The notes below the pieces were generated by a model, which was given only the letters and a program-made list of their open reading frames with translations, was not told the DNA's origin and made no database searches. Shown piece by piece: positions 36,555-46,906 of a stretch of 64,000 nucleotides of DNA (the stretch's first letter is position 1; the number at the start of each line of letters is the position of its first letter). Position numbers and translations under genes: made by a program. This stretch comes from Scedosporium boydii (Eukaryota; Ascomycota; Sordariomycetes; Microascales; Microascaceae), in assembly GCA_002221725.1 (NCBI GenBank), contig NJFT01000051.1:1-64000 (forward strand). Reading direction: 5' to 3'.

Positions 36555-38384
36555 AGTCGACCTCCTTGTCTGTTCAACAGACGTCATGAACGCCCCGGGA
36601 TTTGTTCTAACACGTTTCGTTCCTCGCATTCAGTTCAAAGATGGTGTGTTCAGGGTCACTACAACTAAGGAACGGGCCACCATTGTCGTCTCTCCCAAAT
36701 TCCTCGGCGAGCTACAGAAACTCCCAGACGATGTCATTAGTATGCGGGCCGCCATCCAGGAGGTAGGCATTCGTCCCTATCGAAGGCCTCTGTTATTTCT
36801 TTCTCAATTTCCCCCCTTACTTTCGAATTGACCCTCTAATTTATCTTTTATATGCCGTAGCTCATGGAAACCAAGCACACAAAGCTTCGGGTTGATGACA
36901 ATTTAAGGATCGCAAAAATCGTCAGGCTTGATCTTACACCCGCTCTCGGTATATCTATCTTGTCTCCTATTTAATTCCAATGTTGTACTAATCAGTAGAT
37001 ATTAGTTCGTTTCAATCCCACCATCGCCGACGAGGTCGGAGAGTCTTTCAAGTTGGAGCTCGATATCGGCGACGACTGGACGGAAATCAACATTTACGTG
37101 AAACTCCTTCGAATCGTGGCCATGGTATCCGGCAGAATCTTTATTGGTCCCGAACTTTGCCACAGCGAGGAGTACCTCGACGCCGCCATCAACTACACCA
37201 TCGAAGTCATGACCGCCGTTCAGGACATTGGCCGCTTGAAGTGGTTCCGGGATCAGCGCGCCCCTTACTTGCCTTCGGTGAAGCGCTTGGATGCGAGGGT
37301 CGAGCAGGCGTTGAACTTTCTGCAGCCTGTTATCTCGGCTAGGATGGAAGCCGCTAAGCACGATCTCGAGTATGAGAAGCCCGACGACCTGCTTCAATGG
37401 TTGATAGAGTCCGGCGTGAAAGCCGGAAAGGCAGACGCCAATGGCATTGCGAGGACGCAGCTTGGCCTGAGCTTTGCGGCTATCCATACTACGTCGATGA
37501 CGGCTACGAATGCGTTAGTTCCTTTCTTTTCCTGCGCGAAGGAGAGAGAGAGAGGGAGAGGCAGAGAGAGGGAGAGAGAACACCAAGCTGACAACATCAA
37601 TGCCTCTGTAGCTTCTATAACCTCGCTGCTCTGCCCGAAATTGTGCCCGAGCTTCGCCAGGAAATCAGAGATGTACTGGAGGAAACAGGAGGTATCTTTA
37701 CGAGTCAAGCGCTCCAGAAGATGAAGAAACTAGACAGCTTCCTGCGAGAAACGTCCAGGGTCGACCCTCCCAGCTTCAGTAAGACGAACACTATCATGAC
37801 CCATCCCAATCCTCATCGTGAACTCTCAAAGCGTCTAACAATGTCCGTCTTCTCTAGCGGCCTTCCATCGCAGGGTTCTCAAGACTGTCACCCTCTCCTC
37901 CGGTCAAGTTCTCCCTGCCGGCGTGATGATCGAAGTCCCCTCCATCGGCGTCAACCACGACAACGACGTCTACCCCGACAGCGACAAGTTCGATGCCTTC
38001 CGATACTCGCGCGTGCGAGAAGAATGTGCCAAGGAGAAGGGCCCGCGCTCTGTCGAGGCGACGGCGGCGAACCAGTTCGTCAGTGTGCACCCGCAGCACT
38101 TGTCGTTTGGCTACGGACGCCACGCATGCCCTGGAAGGTTCTTTGCGGCGAACGAGATCAAGATGATTCTGGCGAATGCGATTTTGAGATATGATGTGAG
38201 GAACGTCGATTCGACCGCTGGGCGGATTCCTAACTTGGAGTTTGGCGTGATGGTACGTTATTTGTCTCCCAAACGTTTCTTGATGTTAGAGCTCTATGCC
38301 GGGAGCTGGAATGGCTGCTAATGATGCGTATAGTCTACCCCCGACAGCTCCAAGTCGCTTTTGTTCCGAAATGTTCAGGTTTAA
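36280..38384 (+). CDS. cytochrome P450 monooxygenase (ent-kaurene-oxidase-like class)
   Basis: Haem-thiolate monooxygenase anchored in the ER by an N-terminal helix (about 15-32). Seven exons (36280..36498, 36634..36762, 36861..36948, 37006..37513, 37612..37778, 37858..38252, 38334..38384) give 518 residues. Family landmarks are [25 protein letters not shown], the I-helix [15 protein letters not shown], the ExxR pair Glu361/Arg364 in FLRETSRV, and the haem loop [13 protein letters not shown] with Cys461. The Ala/Gly-x-x-Thr I-helix pattern is present as AAIHTTS. The style matches fungal P450s acting on terpenoids or other secondary metabolites; the substrate is not deducible. Intron 1 holds a run of 41 T, and intron 4 a GA-rich microsatellite. 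A frame that reads through intron 1 would encode poly-Phe and lacks the family junction YKK/FKDG. Confidence 0.95.
36511..36551 (+). repeat. 41-nt poly-T run inside P450 intron 1
   Basis: Forty-one consecutive T between the donor GTAGAG and the acceptor ATTCAG of intron 1 (36499..36633). It is the longest homopolymer in the window. Length may vary between individuals or reflect sequencing error. Confidence 0.95.
37542..37579 (+). repeat. GA-rich microsatellite in P450 intron 4
   Basis: Imperfect (GA)n tract within intron 37514..37611, between donor GTTAGT and acceptor TCTGTAG. Confidence 0.85.
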
Positions 38385-38979
38385 GCGTGGGTGTCACACC
38401 CTCCTACCCCCAGTGAAGTCGCAGGATGTGAGATGAGAGAATTCGGGGATTCAGGGCCGTGGTTTAAGGTTACTTTTCTGCCCCGCCGTTTGGTTTACAT
38501 ATATTACATATATAACATGTGGAACTAGAAGTTTTATGTGAAGCTGATGCCAGTTTTCTTCTCAGTAAACACACTGGAAGGCGAGGCTATTGCAAATCCA
38601 ATTGCCTGGGTGATGTATAAGATATATGAGTCTTGGGCAGATGGGCCCTTCTCACAGCTCTGGTTACAGGACACACAAAAATAAAAATAAATAGAAAAAA
38701 AAAGAACACTCCAAAATATTGGTATATGTATATATATAGTAAATGATTCTGTGGCCTCCACAGAGTATGTGAAGTCATCGATGTCAAGTTGGGGGTGCGT
38801 AGCGATAGGTGATCTTTGGTTTGAACTTGGTGAATGTGTGGTTTGGTTAAGAGTGTGAAGCCCCGCAGTGCTAAACAAGCTGGATTAAACTCCAAGAAAT
38901 TCCGCTCGACATCTGCAGAAGGCGCTCTAACCTCACATCTCAACGACAGCAGTCCTCATCGAGTCTTATAGACTCACAA
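38385..38979. other. intergenic between P450 and TAD1
   Basis: 595 bases. The left part is AT-rich with TATATA runs (38501-38740), likely the P450 3' end. No open frame resembles a protein family. The TAD1 promoter must lie in the right part. Confidence 0.5.
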
Positions 38980-40387
38980 ATGTCAGCTCTCCAACTTCCC
39001 ATTGAGGCTTCGGCCTCCGACACATCATCTGAAATAGCCGACAAAATAGCAAACCTCGTCCATGAACACTTCCATAGCCTCCCGAGGAAACGAAAGCCTG
39101 CCATACGGGACACGGGGGTTCATGAATGGATACCGCTGAGCAGCATCGTTGCAGAACGGAATGGAGAACTGCGTTGTCTGTCTCTTGCGTGAGTGAATCA
39201 GACTTGACACTACCCAACGGCCTGCTAACATCCCTTTTACAGGACGGGCATGAAGTGCCTCCCAGCAGCCAAGCTAAAAGAAGCAAATGGGAATGGCCTC
39301 CACGACTGGCATGCCGAAGTCCTCGCCATCCGCGTCTTCAACCATTACCTCCTCTCAGAGGCTCGCCGGCTATCTCTGACCGGCGGCGAGGACAACGAAT
39401 CTTTCATCCTACGACGGTCGATAGCTGACACGGGGATGAGCCAGCCGTTCACCGTTCATGACGACGTAAGGTTGTACATGTACTCTTCCGAAGCCCCGTG
39501 TAAGTGGTCAGCCCTACTGATAATCCCCGACACTTAATCCTTCTATCTCATGTATTGACAGCTTTGATACTATTCATACAGGCGGCGATGCGAGCATGGA
39601 ACTCACAATGTCAGCCCAAGAAGACCCAACACCATGGGTCATTCCCCCACCGCCCGCTCCCTCATCCCCCGGAACCACACCATCCGCCTCACTCCTTCAT
39701 GGACGTCAATACTTCTCCAACCTAGGAATCATCCGCCGCAAGCCCTCCCGCCCAGACGCGCCCCCCACGCTCTCCAAATCCTGCTCCGACAAACTAACCC
39801 TCTTCCAAGCGACCTCCCTCCTATCCTCCCTCACCTCCCTCCTCGTCCACCCCTCAAACGCATACCTCTCTGCCCTCATCATCCCCTCAGCGTCCTACGT
39901 GCCGACTGGCTTCCAAAGATGCTTCCTCGACAGAACAGAACCCCTACGCAATTCCACCTGGGAAGGAGGCTATCGCTTCCATCCCCTCGAACCGCTAACC
40001 ACACCCATCGAATTCGACTTCTCCAAAAGACAAGCAACCGCGCGGTCAAACGGGAAAATAGCCCCATGCAACGTCTCGGCCGTTTGGGGAGCCCATGGCC
40101 TCGACGAGGGTCTGGTCGGTGGCGTCGTTCAGGGACGCAGGGCGTTTGAGGAGAGGGGTGCGAGTGCGCTTTCGAGGAGGCGGATGTGGCGTTTTGCTCT
40201 AGAGGTTGCTGAGCTGCTTGGGCGAGACGGGGCGGAGATACGTGAGGTGTTGGGAGTGGAGAGGTATGGGGATATTAAGGAAGGGGCGCGGTTGGAGGAG
40301 AGGAGAAAGCTGAAGAAGGTTGTTTGGGAGGAGGCCTTGAAGGGATGGGTGCGGAATGTTGGCGATGAGGCTTTTACACTGAAGTAG
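38980..40387 (+). CDS. TAD1: tRNA-specific adenosine deaminase 1
   Basis: Deaminates adenosine-37 of tRNA-Ala to inosine; related to ADAR editing enzymes. Exons 38980..39188, 39243..39499 and 39582..40387 give 423 residues. The deaminase zinc site is complete: His93-Ala-Glu95 in WHAEVLAIR, Cys156 in the split motif EAPCGDASMEL, and Cys223 in LSKSCSDKLTLFQ. These sit within A_deamin-type spacing. The Arg/Lys-rich loop LGIIRRKPSRPD precedes the last cysteine as in relatives. The C-terminal quarter is helical and charged. Codon 156 (Cys) is split by intron 2, so the model depends on that junction. It ends 505 bases from the convergent NAC-beta gene. Confidence 0.95.
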
Positions 40388-40892
40388 AGAGACCTTGACT
40401 CATACATCTACACTCAAATCGATGGCCCAGAACACCACAGAAGTTACCTGCGCATGAGTCTGTATTCAGAACAACCTCCTCCCTGGTTCGACACTTTAAA
40501 AGAACCGGCTCCAACCATTTTTCGAGGTACATTTTCCCATTAACAATGCATCATCACCGCGGAAAAAAAAAAGAGAGAAGAAACCGTCATATTTCCATTT
40601 CCTCGTTGGGTTGATTTTGAGAATAATGCCGCAACTAGTTAGCCGCCAGGATATCCGCTCATTTTCTACCAAAATGAGTCTTGTTTTTTGTTTTCGCTTT
40701 TCCTTTCACGAGAGGGGAGGAAAGGAGGGGTAAGGAGGAGAAAAAGCGATCGGGAAGGATGGGAAGATGAGAAGTAACGAAGAATGGCAATATCCCATAA
40801 AGCTATCCGCGCTTAGAAACCCTCATCCAAGCACAGAAGTCGCTCTCGACGGCGTCGCATACCGGGACAAAAACTCTCTCTCCATCTCCCTT
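40388..40892. other. convergent 3' region between TAD1 and NAC beta
   Basis: 505 bases with no gene. A/G-rich (GAGGGGAGGAAAGGAGG near 40720). Should contain both 3' UTRs. Confidence 0.5.
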
Positions 40893-41650
40893 TTACTCAA
40901 CCTTCGACTCGAAGTTCTCGCCCTCAACAAGGTCGGGGATGTCCTCATCGTCCTCATCCTTCTTCTGGAGCTGGTAGCTCTCGGCGAGCTTGCGGAGGGA
41001 AGCCAACGAGTCGGGGCCAAGCTGGTTAAGGATGCCGGGAACAAGCTCAGTAAGCTCCTTGTCCTCGCCGTTACCATAGATGGCGAAAGTGTTGGCTTGA
41101 ACAGCGGCGTGAACTGGATTCATGGGGCAATATGCGTTAGACAACCCGCGAATGACGCAACACACATAGATAGAAACATATATATCTGCGCATTAGGAGG
41201 GGTCAGACAAAACCTACCACGGGGGGCCGAAAAGTGGATGACATTTCCGTCCTCCTTGAACATGTTGACCTCCTCAATGGCCTGAATAGGCTGGACGTTG
41301 AGCTTCTTCAACGTGGCCTGGAGCTTCTTGTCATCGGTGCCAGAGCGGGCCGGCGCCCTCTTAACCTTACGCCTGGGAGTACCCTTGCCACTATTCAGCC
41401 GAGCTCGTTAGTCCATCACACACATCATACAAGGTCCTCGGCCTATGTCTCGATGGTTCGGGGAGGGGTAGTCGCATCGCGTGACGGGGGGAGGGGAAGG
41501 TCTTGATATTACGTACCCTAGGAGAAAAGCAGGTCAGTGACTAAGGTTCACCATGTGTGGGGTCAACATAGCAACGAGGCAAGACAGCAACTTACCAATG
41601 CGGGCGCTGGCACCGAGCTTCCTGAGGCGCTCCTGAACTTCCGAATCCAT
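40893..41650 (-). CDS. EGD1: nascent polypeptide-associated complex subunit beta
   Basis: Forms the ribosome-bound NAC heterodimer that shields emerging chains. Exons on the complement: 41596..41650, a single base at 41517, 41218..41390 and 40893..41113, giving 149 residues. The ribosome-binding motif is [14 protein letters not shown]. The NAC domain contains [19 protein letters not shown] and HFSAPRVHAAV. The end is [16 protein letters not shown] as in fungal orthologues. The second exon is the odd point. Exon 1 ends ATT-G before GTAAGT and exon 3 begins T-GGC after GAATAG, so one extra base is required to keep frame. A well-formed acceptor (CTGAC branch, TCCTAG) and donor (GTACGT) leave exactly one G between them. 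The alternative is an unusual donor GTTGCT, which gives RIGNGKG. Confidence 0.94.
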
Positions 41651-42516
41651 ATTGGTAGTCTCGGTATGTGACGGATGCGAGAAGGCGGAGAACAGGCGGG
41701 AGTGAAGGGGTCTGAGAAACTGGGGTCAAGGTCAAGATTTTAGCGGCTACACTCTCCAATTGCAACAACCTTGCGCGGGCAGAACAACGCAATGCGATTC
41801 AATCGGACTCGATAGACCCCTTGTATCTGGGGAATAGACGAATGACGTCGGTGAGGGGGAGTGGAAAAAGGGCTGTACGTACAGGTCAAAGATCCGAGAT
41901 ATTGGGGTTGAATTCGGTATATGAGGTTTTGCTGGGGGAACGATCGAAAAAAAGTTACTGGCTCTGAACCCCAGCGTTTGTGCGTGCCAAGACTTCCACA
42001 ACACCAGGGAAAATATCGGTAAAAAGACCTCACGAAGTTATTTGAAGCTTGAAGGTGACAATTGTGAGTGTGGGGTTATGGTGCTGCTCACGTCAGCAAC
42101 TGGGCTCAGCGACAATGGACGAGTTCGGGCCCCGCATTGCATTCTCACGTGAGGACTCGCCATCGTTCCGACTTGGTTGAGTCCTTCAGCATCATCCTCG
42201 GAGAACTCGGAATGCTGGGCTCAACGTGTCGGAATTGAGATTGAGTGCTTCTGGGATATAAGCTTCCATAGAGTCGTGTTTCCAATATTATTTTCTTATT
42301 TTCTCCGCCTTGTAGTCGAGTCGAGATAAGTCTTATAGTTCCCATTGATGTCGTGCAGTTTACCTCGGTAGGTCCGCATAGATTTGCTCCCTTTGGAAGG
42401 GCCTTTTTCATCCGCCAAACGCCGACCTTGATGAGCAATGCCTATATATCATACAGTTCCAACCCCGCCAATCCAAACTCGTGACAAGTAATTATAACAA
42501 GCCTCGGATGGCTGCG
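41651..42516. other. NAC-beta promoter and CBP4 3' region
   Basis: 866 bases without a supported gene. Overlapping short frames on the minus strand around 41740-42033 have no recognisable domain and probably lie in the NAC-beta leader or promoter. Confidence 0.5.
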
Positions 42517-43037
42517 TTACTCGGTCGCTTCGAGTCCAGCCTCGAGACGCATCTGTTGCCTTCTCGCCCGAGCATCCGCTGCATCCTGTCGCATCTGGGC
42601 CCTCTCTTTCTTCTTCCTCTCATCCTCCATCTCCTTCAGAGATATCCAAACTATAGCGCCGACCGGGGTTAGCGCTTCCAGTTTCGCCCTTTAAGATGGG
42701 AGAACCGAGGGCGGAAAGGGAGGACTATACTGTGTTTGTCAGACTTGGATGCCTGCTTAATCATGGAGACGAAATCGTCGAACTCCTGCTCCCTCTTATC
42801 CTTATTCTCCAAGCTTCTCTTTTGCAGATCGGGATTGTATCGCTTGAACAGTTCCTCTTGAGTTGGGATGAGCTTCATGGTAAGGTAGGGACCGCCGACG
42901 GAGATGGCTGCTCCACTGTTGGATTGCGCTGTTAGCCGCAGATCAAGCTCCTCAAGAATCCGGGAAGCTAGGAGGATAAGCACTTACCCGAGCAGGACCT
43001 TGGTCCACAACCACCAGTTAAATGCCTTCTTGGACAT
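42517..43037 (-). CDS. CBP4: bc1-complex assembly protein Cbp4
   Basis: Inner-mitochondrial-membrane factor that chaperones cytochrome b into complex III. Three exons on the complement: 42988..43037, 42731..42915 and 42517..42650, giving 122 residues. It begins [19 protein letters not shown]; a membrane helix spans about 8-32. The family core [17 protein letters not shown] follows, then [17 protein letters not shown]. The junction [19 protein letters not shown] is only made by splicing intron 2 (GTATAG to GCTATAG, with GCGCTAAC branch). The tail is a charged helix rich in Arg, Gln and Glu. Without intron removal the middle exon alone would start at an internal Met and lack the membrane anchor. 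It points away from SKT5. Confidence 0.92.
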
Positions 43038-46000
43038 TGTAGCGGTAGGCGTAAAACACGTCAAAAGTTTGGTTTCAAGGTCGTGATGCACAGATAAAAT
43101 GCGCTGGTCCAAATGCCCAAAATCCTATTCGTCGGCAGGCGGCAGAATCGAGTCAAAAAGTCGAACCCTTAATTAGGAAGGCGGTCTATTTGAAGATTCA
43201 CCAGCCCCAGAGGAGTGTACGTACTCTTTCGGGTGGACAAAATACACAGTGTTAATTCCGGGAGGCATGGTCCAAAAACGAAACGGAAACACTAGTGCGT
43301 GCTTTGGCGGTTTGCAGGAGCCGTTAGACTCTACGAATCTTCAGAGGATGGCCCGAGACGTGAACCAGGGTTTTCTGTAACTGTGACCACATACTAGATG
43401 TCTGAGGAATCAGCGAGGCTCCCCGAATCCTTGTTGACTCGCTCGACGGGTGCCGGACCTAATGTAGGTGAACGGAGGACAGCCGTTCCGTGATACCCCT
43501 TACTCCAAACAACGTGGAGCCAGGGAGCCGGTAGTGTGTTATTGTCCTCCCCTGTTGTCTGGCTCCTGTCGAGTGCTTGTTTGACGAGATGTGATTCACT
43601 GGCGGTGCTCGGATTATCGACTCCATCTCTCCTATATCCCGTCTGATCGCGGCGGAATAGTTCGTACTCCGTACGTAAGAAAGGCGCAGTACAAGTACCT
43701 AAATGCAAGGGACGCTGCGAGGAGGGCGGCTATTATGATTCTTGAGAAATCCATTGGAGTGGCTTTCCCCTGATTCTACCTCAGTATTTCGTAAGGAATC
43801 CGGGAAAGCAGGCGACCTGGCTGATATAGCTTGTTCCAGGATAAGGACCGTTTCCACAGCGCTCATCATCTACTTCGCACACCCTACCAGAGTTGCAGAG
43901 GATGGTTGTTCAAGGGGGCGGGTGACGTCGAGGACCAATCATGTTGATGATTGCAGTCCTCTTGAGACAGCGCAAAGCTCTTTTGGTTGAGCCTTGAGAT
44001 TACATTGGAATACTGAGCAGCAGGACAGCATGAGTCGGGAGTGGGTGGGGTCCTGAGATTTGATGAGGCGCAGCCTTAAGGCGATGAGCATTTCTCCGAT
44101 GTCGAGCGGGTGATCGTCTCGACAGTGAGGCCTCTTGGAATGGAAGTAAAGGAGAGTGCTGTCTCGGTCATGTTGCTCTCCGCGTATTGTATTCCCTCGC
44201 TAAAGGTACCGGCTGCACATTTGTTGTCACTGCACTGCACTGCGGAACACGTACGACGCCAGCCCACTGCTTAGGCATTTAGATGGTGTATTACAGTGAG
44301 AGGGTGCTGTCACGCATCAGACCTAGACCTCTCTGCTTCCTCCCGTTCGCTCCCTTTCGAGGTGGAACGTATCCGTAAATGTTCTTGAACTTGCAGAGCC
44401 GCCGGATCCGTGCCAATGCCGAGTCCTCCCTGTCGTGCTCCACAAGGACGCGAGTCCCTCTGCAATGTCCGAAATAAACGAAGGGGGGAACATGAGAGAA
44501 ATGTCAAAGGGTCCGTCTTGGCGACTCACAATGCTGGCAAGGCTTGATTGGATGGGGAGGGCGCATGATGAAGTGGAAAAAGGCCATAGTAACAAGGTGG
44601 AAGGGCGATCCTGTTATAAAAAGTCCTGGGAAAGTCTTGCGAACTTGGACCGGGGAAAGAACATCGAGGTATTTTGGGACGTGAGTTTGGGAGCGGCGCC
44701 AGCTCAGTGGGGTCTTGGCTTTTGGTACCTGCAGGCTCGGTGGATTTTATTGATCCAGCAATTGGTCCCTTGGTCGTACTGCCCCTGACGTTGAACGACG
44801 GCAATACAAGTATCTCGTCCGTCTCCTGTCACCACATCACGTCACGCGAATTAATGGCTCTCGCGCTGTATTCTAAAGTACTCGATGCCCACAATGGGCA
44901 GGAATTCTGCTTTGTACCTATGTAGTACTTTACGCGATCAATTAGACTTGGTCTTGATTTGGTCGCAGCGCTGGAGTTGCTTCGCGCCAGTACCTGTACT
45001 AATGTTCCAGTCGGTGCCTCTCTTTCCGATCAAGCTTGCTCTTCCTTCACCATCGGAAGGTCCAAGACATTAACTATTCAACAGACGTCTTCGTTCCTTC
45101 CAGGAACTTCCCAGCATCGTTGTCATCATGGTCAGATGAAGGGGGCTCTAGCGTTGTATTTGCAGGCATCAATCCGGCTCAAAAACACTTGGAGGATCGA
45201 AGCAGTGGAAAGTCTCCAAGCACTTGCCTAGCCGCTCCTCCGGCAGCAGCGTGGTATCAAACCTTGTTAGGTTTTCTCCGACACAGCCTGGCTTCGATCA
45301 ATGGACCGGGCCAGGGCCTGGAACCATTAAACACCAGTCACAAGCTCAGGCCACACCGGGCTCAAACATAATCGAGGAGAGGAAGGAGGGAACGGTTGCT
45401 ACTCTCGGATCTTGAGAACACAATATTTACTTGTTGATGGTACATTGACCCGTCAGTTTTCTTTGTTCTTTTCCTGTCGGTCAGGCACCTCCGCTGCACC
45501 TTCCCAGCCCAATTCCAACGGCTTCGTCCCAGAGAATGGAGCCACTCGGTTCCTTCCACTCTTCGGCTGTTGATCTTCGGATTCGTCCGTTACGCCCCAA
45601 TAACCCATTGTTCCGTTCTGACTAGCCCATTATTAGAGATTCAAACTCACCGTTACAAGGTGAAGTTGATGGCGTGTACGAATTAATCTACTCTTGATCC
45701 TTGCTTCTATTGCCATTCAATACAACATTAAACTGCAACTACACGACCTTATTAAACCGTTCTTAGCATTATCGATCTCTACTTGTAAGGTCCTGTGCTT
45801 TTATTAGTTCTAGCAGGTTACTGGACAAAAACTAAAACGGTCGAAGACGGACCACATGCCCTCACCAGTAATGACCTGTCTGACTGTTAGTCTCGAAACT
45901 CTGGATGCCTCTCTGGCTTTGGATTGGCGTCCCCCCACCACACACAGACGCAACGTCGAATAGCCGTTAGGAGTTAGTGTACTTGTAGTGTACCTCGTGC

Positions 46001-46437
46001 CCTTCCCGTGAGCACTGAGACCCCCTCCAACAGTCCAAGAGTCTTGTCCAAGAGCCCCATCTCAACGGCCCCTTTTACCCCAGCTTCCCGATTTACCAGC
46101 TAAACCAGACCGCATTTCGTTTTCTTGGGAACGCGGCTAATGGTGAAGAAACGGGACACTAAAAAAAGCCATTTGTTCCCGTGCGACTTTTTTGGGGTCC
46201 CCCTGTTGAGTTTGAATCGGATCGTTCTCGAAGTATAATCTCCGCCCGCCCCTACAAACTTCCTCCAGTCAGTTACCCTCTGACGAATCGTGGGCTGTTG
46301 ACTTCCCTTGCCGAAACGTCGATCAACTCTCCAACCGAAACGGGTGCAAAATAGTTCGCGGTAGCAAACCTACCTGCTGTACCCCAATACTGTGCTCCAT
46401 TTTCTCTCCTGGACCTCCTTTTTCTCCAAACCCAACC

Positions 46438-46452
46438 ATGAATAGCATCTAA
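46438..46452 (+). promoter_or_regulatory. possible 5-codon upstream ORF in the SKT5 leader
   Basis: ATG-AAT-AGC-ATC-TAA in a good fungal context (AACCATG), about 455 bases before the SKT5 start. It matters only if transcription starts upstream of it, which the sequence cannot show. Confidence 0.3.
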
Positions 46453-46524
46453 TCGAGGCGCTGGTTCGGACCTGCCATTTCCACGGACACGCCGAATCGG
46501 GACTCGCGACTCTACATTCGGATC

Positions 46525-46553
46525 AGAGAGAGAGAGAGAGAGACAGAGAGAGA
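46525..46553 (+). repeat. GA microsatellite in the presumed SKT5 leader
   Basis: About 29 bases of (GA)n with one C interruption, 350 bases before the start codon. Confidence 0.9.
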
Positions 46554-46906
46554 CGAGGCGCTAACCCAACTCAAAGTCGTCTCCCCGACAATTCGTTCTC
46601 GACGCTCTCTCGAGCTCAGACGCCCACTTTTCCGAGACAGCTTCCTCATAAGTCCTCGTCAACCTCAGGTCTTGGGAAGCTTTTGCCGCCCAGATCTCGA
46701 CCAGTCTCCCCGTGGCCAAGAGAGGAGAGGAAGGACACTCGCGCTCTTTCCGCTCTTGCCTCGGTAATCGAGAGAACTGGGTAGGCCGGCTCTGTCGAGT
46801 GTAGACGATCCGATTTGTTTAATTCTTATTATTGTTATTATTACTATTATTTTAGAGACGGGGACGACGAATAGCACTGAACAGAACCGACGACGCGATC
46901 ATCAAT

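Larger units (their letters stand above)
43038..46906. other. 3.9-kb gene-free stretch upstream of SKT5
   Basis: No gene supported; the largest frames (about 105-117 codons, 43394..43708 - and 44435..44788 +) have no domain. It contains a TACTCCGTA word at 43665..43673. The last 600 bases are C/T-rich with a GA repeat and a short upstream ORF, consistent with a long SKT5 leader. Confidence 0.5.

Noticed and set aside
36280..36831. Open frame with a poly-Phe stretch at the P450 start
   Set aside because: It is read-through of intron 1 and its T run. Splicing 36498 to 36634 restores the family junction [11 protein letters not shown].
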